Position numbers and translations under genes: made by a program. This document shows, piece after piece, positions 13,001 to 24,401 of a DNA stretch of 64,000 nucleotides. The number at the start of each line of letters is the position of its first letter. Position 1 is the first letter of the stretch. This DNA comes from Terfezia claveryi (taxonomy: Eukaryota > Ascomycota > Pezizomycetes > Pezizales > Pezizaceae), in contig WHUX01000142.1 in the NCBI GenBank assembly GCA_015179025.1, positions 62,001-126,000 on the forward strand, given 5' to 3'. The notes under the pieces were generated by a model. It saw only the letters and a list, made by a program, of their open reading frames with translations, searched no databases and had not been told where the DNA came from.

Positions 13001-13320
13001 GGCTGCTCAATATATATGAGAGTGGAAATTGAGGTCTAGATACTAGGTATTGCATAGATGGCAGAGTGATGCTTCATTCTACAATGAAAAGCAAGGTTGA
13101 CCCTAAGGCCCTGTACGTTGGAAGGTACGTCAAGGTGAATTGTATGAGAGGAATTCTTACTTACCTATGATCATGACGTAACTCTAGGCATGAGGCACAA
13201 GGATATGGCCATCTGCAAAGTTCTTTCCTATATGTTCATGAGCTGTCATAAGGATGTAGGTCTAAATGGTTCAACGGCCATGACCGATACTACATGCAGT
13301 CAAATGGGTAACCAAGGGGG
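7098..13320. other. Long gene-poor stretch
   Basis: Only short, overlapping or mutually antisense ORFs of up to 113 codons, none with a recognisable domain. A T-rich tract at about 7,557-7,580 followed by GATAGTCGTTACCCTGAA may be another decayed SINE tail. I find no tRNA, LTR pair or TIR element that I can support here. Confidence 0.35.
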
Positions 13321-13330
13321 GCGTTGGGTG

Positions 13331-13340
13331 TATATATAGA
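13331..13340 (+). promoter_or_regulatory. TATA-like box upstream of the 13.5-kb gene
   Basis: TATATATAGA lies 127 bp upstream of the ATG at 13,467, followed by a pyrimidine-rich stretch (TCTTCCTATCCCC) where fungal transcripts often start. Inferred from position only. Confidence 0.35.
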
Positions 13341-13466
13341 GGTGCAGCGTCCGGAGTAGGAGATCTTCCTATCCCCTCGTGGCCTCAATTTGTTTACCTT
13401 AATTTTGAATTCATTTATCTACCCTATAACAGTGAAGCGATTGAACAGCATCACACAAGCCCCCCA

Positions 13467-14423
13467 ATGTTATTGTGCTTGAATTCCATGATCGTCACTA
13501 CCCATGTGCCAATCACCTACCCAGGTTACGACCCAGCAATGAATATGGGAGGTTCTGTCTCAGGTATCCTCAGGGGCAGTGCCTCTACCGACTCTACTAA
13601 GCCCGAGAGCGATTCATACTCCACTATTGCTGGCGCCGAGTACTCAGCCGAGACTACTCCACAGTCAATACCCAGCCCTGCTAGCCCAGGCACTGGCAGC
13701 GGCTGCTCCACGCCAGGCCCAGGCCCCATCACGATGTACCAGAAAGACGTCGTCTACAGGGACCCATTGGCGGCGTTTCACTTGCACAAAGCACTGCAAG
13801 ACGCCGATGGCAGATGCTTGAAGCCAAACGGACAATGCAAGCAGACTGGGACGGAGGCATTGGAAAGAGAGGAGAAAGAAGAAGAGGAATTAGGGGTACT
13901 ATTGATATCGGAGTCTGATGATTCTGGGTCTAATTCTGGGTCTGAGAATTCAGATACAGGTTTAGGAGATCATGATTCTGCAGAGGACTCGAATTACAGC
14001 CCCTTGCCGGACTCTCCAGCTCCAGGCGATGACGAATCTGACTACACTAGCACTGGCCTAATGCATATGGTCTTTCAACAAGCAAGAACGGACTACCTCT
14101 TGGACTTTGAGAGGCGGAAGTACAAAGCTGAAAAGAATGCTCGTACTCAGCACCACTCGGTGAGGCATTCAAGTACGGAAGCACGAGTTTTCCCACGAGT
14201 TTTTACTGCCTACGTCTATACCGGTAGATGTGGGAATAGTGAGAGGATTACTGATGGGGATGAGCCCCAGGGGATGCTGGGCAAGGGTAGAGACATCTTC
14301 ATGAGAGCTTGGAGTAAGAATGAGGAGCAAATATCTAAAGAGTCTGACTTGGTTGGTAATGAAGAGGAAGCTGCCTACGATGCAGATGATGACTTAGAGA
14401 GCGAGCTAGAAGGGTGGATTTAA
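13467..14423 (+). CDS. Hypothetical acidic, Ser-rich protein, 318 aa
   Basis: The longest open frame outside transposons and the DGAT gene, with GC-balanced codons that contrast with its flanks. No known domain is recognised. The N-terminal third is Ser/Thr/Pro/Gly-rich (TPQSIPSPASPGTGSGCSTP). A central acidic region contains EREEKEEEELGVLL followed by SESDDSGSNSGSENSD. A charged segment (YLLDFERRKYKAEKNART, about residues 210-227) could be helical, and the C-terminus is again acidic (DADDDLESELEGWI). The composition suggests a largely disordered, probably nuclear or cytosolic protein. The first ATG at 13,467 is used; M8 is an alternative start. A TATA-like box lies upstream. It may be a lineage-specific gene. 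Confidence 0.6.
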   Translation: MLLCLNSMIVTTHVPITYPGYDPAMNMGGSVSGILRGSASTDSTKPESDSYSTIAGAEYSAETTPQSIPSPASPGTGSGCSTPGPGPITMYQKDVVYRDPLAAFHLHKALQDADGRCLKPNGQCKQTGTEALEREEKEEEELGVLLISESDDSGSNSGSENSDTGLGDHDSAEDSNYSPLPDSPAPGDDESDYTSTGLMHMVFQQARTDYLLDFERRKYKAEKNARTQHHSVRHSSTEARVFPRVFTAYVYTGRCGNSERITDGDEPQGMLGKGRDIFMRAWSKNEEQISKESDLVGNEEEAAYDADDDLESELEGWI

Positions 14424-16882
14424 TGATTGCCTGAGTTTTAATTGCATGTATATAAGAGTATCTGAAATGAGTTTATTTCATTGATTTTTAAGGCTGCTCT
14501 ATGAAGTTGCTTTTGAAGATGGTTGAGTTTGATATAAGATCAATGGCGAAGATTTTATTTAACTGACAAAGCTATGCTATTCCCTCATGTGGAGTAAGTG
14601 GAAAATATTTGTTTTGAGGTATTATCATGTCAATATCTAAATAACTCAGTACTTTGGAAACAAATTTTTTGCGTTATGGGGGTGGGATCTGGCGGCGAAG
14701 GATTTGGTTGGATGTAGTTATTTTTGTGCGCCTTTTCTTATGTCTTTCCTAGACTGGGGGGTACCGAAAGCTTAGGTCGAACCTTTTAAGGGGAGTTCGG
14801 GATCCCGTCATGACCTTGGGATGCAGCGCTAGCGCGCAAAAAAGAAAAAAATGCCAGAACCCAAAACGGGGCTACTTTATTCAGTAGTATGTAGTACCTA
14901 GTCTGAATTATATACCGTAAAAAAAGGCAGGTAAAACCTATAACCTGGTAAGGCAGTACTCGAATATAAGTCCTCAGTTGGACTGGCCGGTTAGCACCTA
15001 GGTAAGTTACTGTTTATAAAGACATTATGCTACATATAAGCTAGGTACAGCACATGGCAAATCACAATAAAGGGACGCGCAAGTGTTGCCTTACTCGCCA
15101 CGTTACGGTGGTATATACTTTTCGTTTTTAAGGTTTGGCTAGTAGGGTAATTCGCGGATCTTGTTCACTTTCATATATTTATGCTGTGGTAGAAGTGAAT
15201 TAAAGATGGAAAATAAAATTCAATGGATCGAACTGATACTGTAAGGAAAATCCAAGATGCACAAATTGAACGATGTGATAACTAAGCTGTATTAACCGCA
15301 CATCGCTGTGCACTTCTGAGCTCCATTGTCATGGAATTTCGAATTCCAAGTGGAAAAGCTAGCTGATAGTGACTGCCTATCCTTGTGAGTAGAATTCAAT
15401 GCTTTGTACTCCATATCTACTATGGAAAAGTACAGTGCTCTGGAGGAGTTCCTGTGAGAAATAAATTCCATTGGGGTAATATGTCTCTGGTAGAAATTTT
15501 GGCCTTACATACTCGCCTGGATTACTCTATGGCTGAAGATGAATGTAGATGGTTCTTCAACGATGCATTAATCAATATTTTATCCTAGTGGAAATAGGAT
15601 GCGCACTCCCCTTAAGGACTAGGTAATAAAATTGCGGGTTAAAGGGTCCACACTTCCAGCATGTGATTACCACTACGGTACTACTATTTGTTTCTAAGTT
15701 TGGTATAATTTTGCGAGCACGGGCTTCTAAGTATTTATTTTATGTATTCCGTTTGTTGAATCTAAAATACAGCATAGTTGACTGTAATAAAATATTATAT
15801 TAACTTCCGCCTAGGGGGTGAAGACTACGTAGGGTTTCCGGTATATTCTATGCATATAAAAACCGCTCTTTACCTGGGGCCTATATATCGATACCCCAAT
15901 TCCCCCTTCTATTATCATTGCATTACATGCACAGCTGTATGTCGGTGACTCATGCCAGTATTCATACTCCTGGGACTCTTGTAAAGCTAGAAGAAAACGT
16001 TAGCAAGGCCAACGTTACTTAGTAACAGCCGCAGAAGAACGTGTCCAAAGGGCCTAATACCTACACCTCTTCAGTCTTTGTCCGCTTACATATGACAAAC
16101 CTGAGTTTGGAGATTTAAATTGTGGCACATTAATACAACCATTCATAGATTGACTTTGTCCATAGAGTCGCGCTCTGTATGTGTGGAGGCTCGAGGGCTC
16201 GGGCTACAGAACCGTCGCCTAGGCAGAAGAGCTGGGGGAGGCCTATGAGCCACCAGTCTAGATATGGAACATTGGGAACCATCGCGACTTGAGTAAGGTT
16301 AGCCCATTGTCAGAAGGATGTTTATTAGGCAGCATATATATTGTTAGAATGTAGCATGTCATTCCACCCATACCTAGCTATACCGAGAGACCCACGTGCA
16401 TTTCACCGTATTAAAGTTCTGCGCATGTGTTTCTTATGATGTAATATGGACTCAATAGTATGTATGTGAGATGTTCGTCCATACATGGTTAAGCTTTTGT
16501 ATTTCCCACTTTACTGTGGAGGACATCGATTTCGACAGATCATCACATCAGTTTAATACAAGCTATCTATCTCTTCGTCTGTTCACTGTGTTCGCATGGC
16601 TTCACATTGATATTCATTCATTCCTTCACTGGACTTACAGCTCCCCGCTATATATTATGTCAAAAGAGTGTAGTGCTACCAAGCCTTCGGCAGTATATAT
16701 CGGCCTCAGCCGGGGTCCTACTACTAGATTGAATTTACCAGCACCGTTGGAGCTTCTAAAAGCTGTTTTTGATATTCGGTCTTTTTTCAATACAAAGAAC
16801 GGCAAACTGTACTCTCGATCCCAAACCTTGGGATACATAGGTACCTCGCTGTTGACTTCCATTGGCAGTCATGTACATCACA
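14424..16882. other. Intergenic, nothing recognised
   Basis: No supported genes. A 143-codon plus-strand ORF (16,471-16,902) runs into a poly-T tract and has no domain or coding-like composition. Confidence 0.35.
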
Positions 16883-16950
16883 TTTTTTTTTTTACCTTTT
16901 AAAACTCATTACTCATATGCGGTCCCGTTAAGGGATCATGATGAGCCACA
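16883..16950 (-). mobile_element. SINE-family copy (minus orientation)
   Basis: A T11 tract precedes AACTCATTACTCATATGC, then GGTCCCGTTAAGGGATC and ATGATGAGCCAC. This is the family core, with the A tail on the minus strand. No convincing target duplication was found. Confidence 0.6.
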
Positions 16951-17329
16951 GAAGGGGAATAGGTGAAAAATTAAGGAAGTCAGCGAATATTATTGAAAAA
17001 ACGTTGTCAGTTCTCGGAATTGGAAAACCTTGATCGAAAGGACAACGTCGTGATCGTTCTTTGGATGAGCGATTCAAATACAGCAGGCGAAGATATCGTG
17101 ATAATAGATTACCATTGTAATGAAACGGAATACACGTTATCGGACTTAAGTTTCCACTCCTTTCTGTCCAGAATCGAGTGTAAGCAGTTATCATTCGGAG
17201 AGCAAGGAGAGTTTGAAAATAGCAGGGAAATGTCCAGTACAGGATGTACGGGAAGATAAGCAAGATAGTTATACTTCACTATCCCGAGAAATCCAGATCG
17301 CTACATTGGGACTTGTAACCTTCTATACA

Positions 17330-18260
17330 TTGCCAGGACAGTTGGGGGCACCACATTTTGATGGATCGGATGTTATGGATTTCATTGCTACATGAGAGAA
17401 CCTTGCCTTAGAATGGTCAAGTGAGCAGAAAATCAAGGGAATCGTACCGAAGTCGATCAGTAGATATCTTAAGACCAGTAAGCCAAATCGGGAAATGATT
17501 GGGAGGAATTCAAGAAGCAGCTTTTGAAGGATTCTAGGGGGAATTGAAGAAGATTACTGCTAAGGATTTATGGAGGGTTTTATCTGATGAGGAAGAAGGA
17601 TAATCCAGGATTATTGGACATTCATTATTGAATATGTGAAAGGTGGGAGATATTGTTGGAAATACAAAGACACGAGTGTACTAGGATTACCTTGTTTTCG
17701 AGACCATTTAAGATTCAAACTGGGCATAAGCTTTGCAAAAGTGTAAGATCAATCTTGAAGAGCTCAAGGCTTATCAGGAGAAATGGGAAGTAGTCAAGGA
17801 AGCAGCGCTTGATCGGTCGGAGGATGAAGGCTCTCATATGGCTCGATTCTTCCTTGAAGAAGAGGATGATTCAGAATATGAAGTACTCCGGTTAAGATAC
17901 TGAAAACTGAGAATTGGCAGCAAGAGATTAAAAGGAAGCTCCGGGGAAGGGTACAACCTCTGATTTCATAGGCGGGACCGTCATCAGCTGAAGGAGTTGA
18001 AACTTCAACATGTCGAGGCTCAATGGTCTGCCAGAGAGGAGCATTGAAGCGAGACCTGGAGACTGCAGAACTTAAGAGACTAGCTGCATTAGTTTCCAAA
18101 CCTCAGCCAACTCAGCAACTCTACAACCCCAATCAGTACGGAAGAAGAGAGTATCAGCAGAATTCGGGACATCAAGGGCAAGGAAATATGCCGAAGATTA
18201 GAGGATGTTATTGGGACGGTAGGATGCATCGGCGAGACGAATGTAAGTACTGAAGAAGGA
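17330..18260 (+). pseudogene. Ty3/Gypsy gag relic
   Basis: Broken plus-strand frames contain LGAPHFDGSDVMDFI, a typical start of the fungal Gypsy gag core (G-P-F-D-G). A charged region full of stops and frameshifts follows. The end carries CYWDGRMHRRDEC, a zinc-knuckle remnant in which the second Cys has become Asp. The translation between them (ENLALEWSSEQKIKGIVPKS) fits a capsid region. No pol follows; the copy is interrupted by a SINE at 18,277. Decay is strong, so exact limits are uncertain. Confidence 0.55.
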
Positions 18261-18266
18261 TATCGA

Positions 18267-18329
18267 GTGAGTGGAGTTTTTTTTTTTTTTTAAGACTAAT
18301 ACGCCAATTCGACCTAAGCGTGAGTGGAG
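18267..18329 (-). mobile_element. Truncated SINE with 10-bp target duplication
   Basis: GTGAGTGGAG occurs at 18,267-18,276 and 18,320-18,329. Between them are a T tract, TTAAGACTAATACGCCAATT and CGACC, a degenerate match to the SINE 3' end in reverse orientation. It is inserted just after the gag relic. Confidence 0.65.
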
Positions 18330-18633
18330 GTACATTAAGAAGTTCTTTGTTTCTAGGACAACAGGGGACAGAAGCGGAGATACGAATTCCCTGTCCTGTT
18401 ATGGAGTCAAGGCAAAGTCAACGAATGGCAGAAAGCCACCCGGAAACTTCATGACGTGTACGGATACATGGGTAATATTATCTGAAATTCACGGAAGTAG
18501 TTAACAAATATCCTATCACACTCCCACCATTGTTCCCGCTGCCCCCGATACCCCACTTCTCCCGCCACACCTGATGAACGTTGAAAATAAGCTGTGACCG
18601 GCAAGTGCCGTTAGGGTTTCCGAAGCTGGAGAA

Positions 18634-18897
18634 CTAATAATGATGCTCAGGGTTATGGAGGTCGTACTGTACTGCGGTGGCGGTCTCATCTTCAACCTCA
18701 AATGCAAGGCTAAGCATTCCTGAATCCCATTGCCGTTGAATATATAACTTGATTGTGGCTAACACTTCTCGAAGCTCGGTTGCCTGAACCAGCTGCCGAG
18801 GTTCGGAGTCATCTTCATCATCCAGATTAGGAATGGATGGCCGATAGAATTCGAGCAGACGTTGTAAGGTAACCTCTTCACAGGATCAATGGGAATA
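18634..18897 (-). CDS. Unrecognised coding-like segment (minus)
   Basis: An open minus-strand stretch of about 85 codons without its own ATG. It includes LLEFYRPSIPNLDDEDD, VLATIKLYIQRQWDSG and LAFEVEDETATAVQYDLH, and ends at TAG (18,636-18,634). Codon use and the acidic/aliphatic pattern look like a real protein. A second frame just upstream begins MNIPIDPVKR, so the piece could be a 3' exon or a frameshifted small gene. No family recognised. It may equally be a relic, since it lies among transposon debris. Confidence 0.3.
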
Positions 18898-19187
18898 TTC
18901 ATAGTAAATTAAAGTGGTGAATCGTTGTACTGTAGAATGAAGATGTACCCGAGCACTTATATATTTACTTCTATAAACGCCGATGCGTCCTTTCGCTATC
19001 ATGATCTCATATTGTCTCATCTCAGCTTCAGCTTATGTCCGCTGCACGGATTGTACATTGAACAATTTTCACAATGGCACTAGTTATGCACGTTTAATTG
19101 TTATTTTTGGCAAGTTTGAGGCAAAAATTATGCATAATATTAGAGGGTTATGCTATTATCACCAAGTCCCGACCTCGGGTCGGCGAG

Positions 19188-19442
19188 GTCTGTGCTACAG
19201 GTTAGGTGGCAATGAATTTGGTACCCACCTTGCATTAGAGTCCTGCATTAGCATACATTTAGTACATATATTATAGGTTTAAAGAGTGCTGCATACTCGC
19301 CCTCTGTTATGGGTACCTCCGTTATATCAGAGTCCTGCATTAGCACATATTTAGTATATATATTATAGGTTTAAAGCATGCTGCATACTCGCCTCCTGTT
19401 ATGCGGCGTACCAAATTCATTGCCACCTAACTGTAACAGACA
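19188..19442. mobile_element. MITE-like element with ~35-bp TIRs and an internal 92-bp duplication
   Basis: The left arm 19,188-19,224 and right arm 19,408-19,442 are inverted copies (TTAGGTGGCAATGAATTTGG on the outer side). Between them a unit beginning AGAGTCCTGCATTAGCA occurs twice in tandem (starts 19,237 and 19,329, period 92). GGTTATGC occurs both at about 19,147 and about 19,443, a possible but displaced target duplication. No coding capacity. Confidence 0.65.
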
Positions 19443-21269
19443 GGTTATGCATATATAGAGGACGCTATTATAGAGGTTCAACTGGACTTAGATATATAGA
19501 AGCTCTGTGATTCGAATCCAATTATGTAGCCCATTGCAAGGCTTTAGCCACAAAGTCAACTCCCGTAAGTTCTTTTCACCGTACGCTTTAGCCAGAACTC
19601 TTTGTGTATATATAGACCACTTTGTCTGTGCCCCATGCTCATGAACAAGCTGACGACTGAGGACTGGCTCTTCCCCCACATAACGTACTGACGGTTAATA
19701 TTTGAAATAAAAGTTCATTCTACATAGACGAGGTCCATAAAGTGTCCCTGTAGCTCAACGAGCCGGGAGTTATTGCAATCCATGGCCAATTGCAGATCTA
19801 TATATATATATCGTTCAACGTTGAACAGCATCCTACTAACCCACAATCCTTACCCCACCTACTCTCCTCGTATGTTAATCCAAGGACGCTACAACCGCTA
19901 TATATGGCCAACCTAGGCTAAGAGGGTCTGTTAAGAGACTGTCCTAGGCGTAGGATTCATAATCACGCTGCAGCTGTTGAGCCCTAGGGGGAAATCATGT
20001 GGGCGTATACTCCATTTTCAAGGCCTAAGGGGTCTAGCTGCACATGTCACCCGTGGAACTGGCCATAAAGCAACCGAAGTTAAGAATCAATCACGATATC
20101 AAGTCCATAAGCTCAAGAGCGCCTGCTATCGAACCGTAAGAACCAATTGCAATCACAGTTGAAGTTCGTGTTATCACCTCATTCAATCGGCTCACCCCGT
20201 AGCATAATGCCTTGGCACGGGTCCAAGGACTACTCCGTACTACACACCCTCTCCTTTTGGGTTTGTAAATCTGCTATCTGCTATGACGAGGACGCGCACC
20301 CCTATGCGGAGTCTGGTTGGATGATCCAACCTCTGGGCCGCACCAGTCAGTATATATGACTGCATACATTATAATTGGGGAATTAACGTAGGAACTTGTA
20401 GACCTCCAAACACCCCACTGGGTCGATATGGATTGAAGAGGAGGACGGGAACACCTGGGACGAGGTGGAGGCCTTTTTCGCTTTCCTATACAAGCGCCTC
20501 TCGTTGGGGGCTCTCTCATAATTCTGGTGCTTCGATGTACTTTTCCCACCTTTGATACTTGTTACTCACAGGGCTGACTACATTTTCACATCTATCACAC
20601 TATTGCTTACTGTTTATTGCGCTGCTCATAAATTCAATTTTTTTTTACTGCTTCGGAGTATCTTCTCGACTTCTATTCCACACTCATGACTCTAACTATT
20701 TCCCTGCTTGACTTACATTGCTTTGTACATATCCACCGGACCTGAGAGATTAACTTGTCTTGTCGTGGATTCACCCCGGGTTTAGACTCTAACCGGCTCC
20801 GCATGAGTACTGATTTTTTCCCTTTTTTTTTTAAAAAAAAAAACCTATTCTGGATCATCCTATATATCTTCCCACTTTCTGCCTTACTTCTTTGCATTGT
20901 AGCACATGCACCATCTATTCTCCACAGCTGCGCCTTTCAAGTTGTTCCTATCTACTACACACCCTCATTTGCTACGTAAACGTATGCTCGGACTAGCTTG
21001 GGTTGGAGGAGGCAAACCATCTACCTAGGCCTCTATATTAATGGGAGATATCTAGGGTTGCCAGGGATAATTGTCAGCGCCAAGGTCTTCAATATTCTGA
21101 GTTGTTGGTTTAGGGATGAAGATGTCTCTCTGGTCAAGTTGACTATATATTCAATAGATTGCCCTCAAATGTAGTGGTTGATCTTGCTCTCAAATATCAA
21201 TTGCCAGCAACCTACTAGTTACCATCTACACACAAACCTTCGTCAAAAAACGTCAACGTAACCCAAGAT
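19443..21269. other. Intergenic, nothing recognised
   Basis: No supported genes. A T-rich/A-rich tract at 20,813-20,850 preceded by CCGGCTCCGCATGAGTACTG weakly resembles the SINE family. Confidence 0.3.
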
Positions 21270-21887
21270 ATGTCTTTATTCACTTCCAGCTTTCACCCTT
21301 TCATTGCCACCCAAATCACCCAGGACTTTACTGCTTCATCCAGCCCTGAAAGTACCATATTAGATATCTTCAACGATGAGGGAGCTCCACTCCAGGTCAG
21401 TAGCAACACAGCCACCAACTGCAACAGCAGTCGTCGTGCAAGTACCTCGAGTTGCTCCAATAGTGACACTTTCCTCGACGTCACCACTCCAATGGACATG
21501 GACGATGTCGATTATTTTTCACCACGCAATCGAGGCAGGCATAAGCGCAGAACGTCAATCAGGCACGTCGTACGTTCTACCCATGACAGTGCCACCAATC
21601 AACACGTTCGTGTGTATGGAATCGAGATCGGCGAATACGAAGGCTACTCCCAAGGCGATGACATGCAAGAGCAAGAAACTGAAACCGTTTTAGTGAATTT
21701 ATCAGCGGCTGCAGAGGTGTCAAGGGCTATCATGACTAACACCAACATCAATCTAAAGCTTGTGGCTGCCGGTGCCAAAGAGTCATTCAAGTACCGCGTG
21801 ACGACCAAGGTCGAATATAAGACTTGGATCAGGCAGGCCGCTTTTATTCATGATGACGAACTTCAATGCTATATTCGCCGAAAGTAA
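21270..21887 (+). CDS. Hypothetical protein, 205 aa
   Basis: An ATG-initiated ORF in a good context, with coding-like composition. No known family recognised. The N-terminal ~90 residues are Ser/Thr-rich and low-complexity (SNTATNCNSSRRASTSSCSN). A basic patch RNRGRHKRRTSIRH (about residues 87-100) could act as a nuclear localisation signal. The C-terminal half looks globular: RVYGIEIGEYEGYS, ETVLVNLSAAAEVSRAIM and KYRVTTKVEYKTWIRQAAF. It ends YIRRK. Predicted soluble with no intron. Possibly a small DNA-associated or regulatory protein, but that rests on the basic patch alone. Confidence 0.55.
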   Translation: MSLFTSSFHPFIATQITQDFTASSSPESTILDIFNDEGAPLQVSSNTATNCNSSRRASTSSCSNSDTFLDVTTPMDMDDVDYFSPRNRGRHKRRTSIRHVVRSTHDSATNQHVRVYGIEIGEYEGYSQGDDMQEQETETVLVNLSAAAEVSRAIMTNTNINLKLVAAGAKESFKYRVTTKVEYKTWIRQAAFIHDDELQCYIRRK

Positions 21888-22422
21888 TAAGTGTTGTCGA
21901 AATATTGTCTCCGCGTCGTGCTAATCTCGGCCATTGCTCGCCCTACTTTGTTTTCGTTCTGGCCGTTGTGTAGGTCTGCGTGGATGGACAAGCAGTACTT
22001 CTGGTGATTCGATTTATGGGGTTTCGCTCGTATGGTGTTTGGGAATTTCTTTTTAACTTTCTGCTAGATTTTTACAACAGCCCCTTAATTGGGAGTTTGC
22101 AACAAGTCACCCTCGGCTGGGCCTGTTGAGGGGTGTTGGAGGGCGGCCATGTGATATCGGTTTCACTGTATCGTGGAGTTGCTCTTGGGACGGTTTATTG
22201 GATAGGGTAGTGCAGGCAAGGAATATATAATATTCTAGCTATCGGGAACCGTGAAATCAAATTGAACCAGGTCAAGATGACTCTCCTTGATATAGGATTA
22301 GCTAATATTATTTCGGCTTATGCGTTCCATGTGGACACATTCAAGACACATTTCCTTGTAATTCATAGCTACATATAGCCCGGTAGCTACCGAGAGCCAA
22401 TCCTTGCTGTACAACTCCCCCT
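21888..22422. other. Intergenic, nothing recognised
   Basis: Downstream of the 21.3-kb gene; no coding or repeat signal that I can support. Confidence 0.3.
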
Positions 22423-22475
22423 TGGCCGAGTGGTTTGTACTCAGGCCTTGTGTTGTCTCAGCCTTAGTTCGAGTC
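22423..22475 (+). other. tRNA-like RNA polymerase III A and B boxes (SINE head or tRNA pseudogene)
   Basis: TGGCCGAGTGG (22,423-22,433) and GTTCGAGTC (22,467-22,475) are perfect A-box and B-box matches separated by 33 nt, the spacing found in tRNA genes. The acceptor and T stems do not pair, so it is not a functional tRNA. It could be a decayed Ser/Leu-type tRNA or the promoter end of a SINE. Confidence 0.5.
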
Positions 22476-22745
22476 ACAGCTGCCCCGCCAAGCTCTTTAT
22501 TTTCCTTAGTTATGGTTTATTCATGCATTCGAGTTATGTACTGTAATTAATAGTTGCGGAGGACCAGTGTGATTAGCGCGTGGTTATTGCAATTCTAGAA
22601 TAAATCGAATCATCCCCCAGTCTCATGCCCCTCGCAGCCATATGTAACTTAGCCTTATATTGCAAGCCTTAAATTTTAATGGAGCGATCCAGCTGGGCGC
22701 GAGACAACCGTTTTCGTCAAATTTGTGAGAAGTACAACCACTTTA

Positions 22746-22823
22746 TCTGAGAATGAAGACTCCCTGTCTATCCACACAAAATACGGTACTACAGTGGATA
22801 GACAGGGGGTCTTCATTCTCAAT
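22746..22823. mobile_element. 78-bp hairpin MITE flanked by TA
   Basis: Arms 22,748-22,775 and 22,794-22,821 are 28-bp inverted repeats with one mismatch around an 18-nt loop. TA lies on both sides (22,744-22,745 and 22,824-22,825). The arm core AAGACTCCCTGTCT resembles the TIRs of the 33.1- and 34.6-kb MITEs. Confidence 0.6.
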
Positions 22824-22825
22824 TA

Positions 22826-24231
22826 ATGCGGTCTGTTAGACTTACAGGAGGGGTCGTGTTAAACTGATCAGTACTATATGTACTTTCGAATCAGGAACTA
22901 GAGCTAGCTGTCGGGGAGTTGCGTTCGTTTCGTCTTCATCCACCTTTTGTGTATAGTTCAGGTCACCAAGCGGCGGGCCTTGGGAATGCCTAGGCCTCAA
23001 GCACATTTTCGCCCTCAGTTCTGGTACTCACACTATCGATTCGAGGTCTGCAAGTGTTTGTTCTTGAGGGGTTCCTGTTTATGTCCTCTGTACTAATACA
23101 TGCTTTGGATTTTTCCACAAATGCTTCATATTAAATGTGTCTGAGCAGCCACCGGATTGACGGGCGTGAGCATGGAAGTGCCGTTATCAAAACCTGTTCG
23201 GGGGTGACAATCCCAAAGGAAACGTTGCAATAGAGTACTGGGCAACCAAGATTCGAGCATGTCAAGACTATCGAAGATGACAAGACTACTGAGATGCTAG
23301 GAATTATCGAGACCACAAGCAAGTGAAGCTATCAGGCCTAGGCAGGGACCGGTACTGGGGTTGGATAATCTATGCACGCTGAGCCGGAGATGCGGTCCCT
23401 CATCATAGGCTAGAATAGCTTGAATACGAGTAATGAATTATACGGAAAAAAAGAAAAAAGTCATGCCGTCAGAGATGGTGGACGTATGGAAATACCATGA
23501 TATGAGGGATGCCTGCTGAGTGAAGAACTACAAAATACGATGTTGAAAGAGACAAGATTCCGTTGGGAAGTCCCTGCTTCAACTGCTGTTTACAGTAGGG
23601 AAAAGGGTAAGATTTCAGATTATTAGGAGTGGGAGAACTGATGGGAAGTCTCTGGCTTTTGAGCAGCTGAATTATGGGTGAGCTAGCTTGGAAGGGATCA
23701 GGAGGCAGATTCTGGAGACGACATGGCACGAACCGCAAGTAAACGGTTGTCGAATCGACCGTCAAGAAGTCCTATGTCGATAGGAACTATGCTTAGCCAC
23801 AACAAAGGCAGTCATACATCACGAAATATCGCAATATATTAATACCTGCTCAGTTCTGGCATTTGTACGTCAATCCATGATACTTCACTTCGTGCCCCAT
23901 GGCAATTAACCTCTATTTTCCAAGGACCAGGGTGGAAGTACTGTGGAGTTCCCGTCAGTTACCACTCCTGAGATTAGTCTTGCGCGGCTAGAGATTAAAG
24001 CTACAATTATGTGGTGGGTGGTTATTCGGAGAGTCTGTCAGATCAAGAAATAGGTCTCTGGGCAAGGGGACTTCGGCATGGGCCTCAAACAGATTCGCGT
24101 CGTCAATACCCTAAAAGGTAAAGTTAGTCTCAGCGTTCCCGTGAGCCTAGAGTAGTTCTGTATCCCACTTACACATTCGAAGCTCTAGGGATCAACGCGA
24201 AATCCGGTGAACTTATATATAGAATGTACAG
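22826..24231. other. Intergenic, nothing recognised
   Basis: No supported gene. ACGAGTAATGAATTATACGG followed by an A-rich tract at about 23,428-23,460 may be one more SINE tail, without target duplication. Confidence 0.3.
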
Positions 24232-24301
24232 TATTAATGTTCTGGGCCACTCGCGGGCGGCATACCCACTGTGCCGCTCAGGGGCAATTTAAATAATTAC
24301 T

Positions 24302-24391
24302 CAATTTGGTGTATATATATATTTTCTTAAGATACTCATTACTCCTATTCGGTCCCAGTAAGGGGACCATGAGGAGACAATTTGGTGTATA
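24302..24391 (-). mobile_element. Truncated SINE with 14-bp target duplication
   Basis: CAATTTGGTGTATA occurs at 24,302-24,315 and 24,378-24,391. The 62-bp insert reads, on the minus strand, TCTCCTCATGGTCCCCTTAC, then GGGACCGAATAGGAGTAATG and AGTATCTTAAG with an A/T-rich tail. It splits the left TIR of the surrounding element. This is the clearest insertion of the family. Confidence 0.8.
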
Positions 24392-24401
24392 ATGCACTTG
24401 T

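Noticed and set aside
19508..19530. GATTCGAATCC resembling a B box
   Set aside because: The upstream region has no acceptable A box at tRNA distance and stems do not pair.
19744..19800. CTGTAGCTCAACGAG resembling a tRNA 5' half
   Set aside because: No B box and no foldable cloverleaf downstream.
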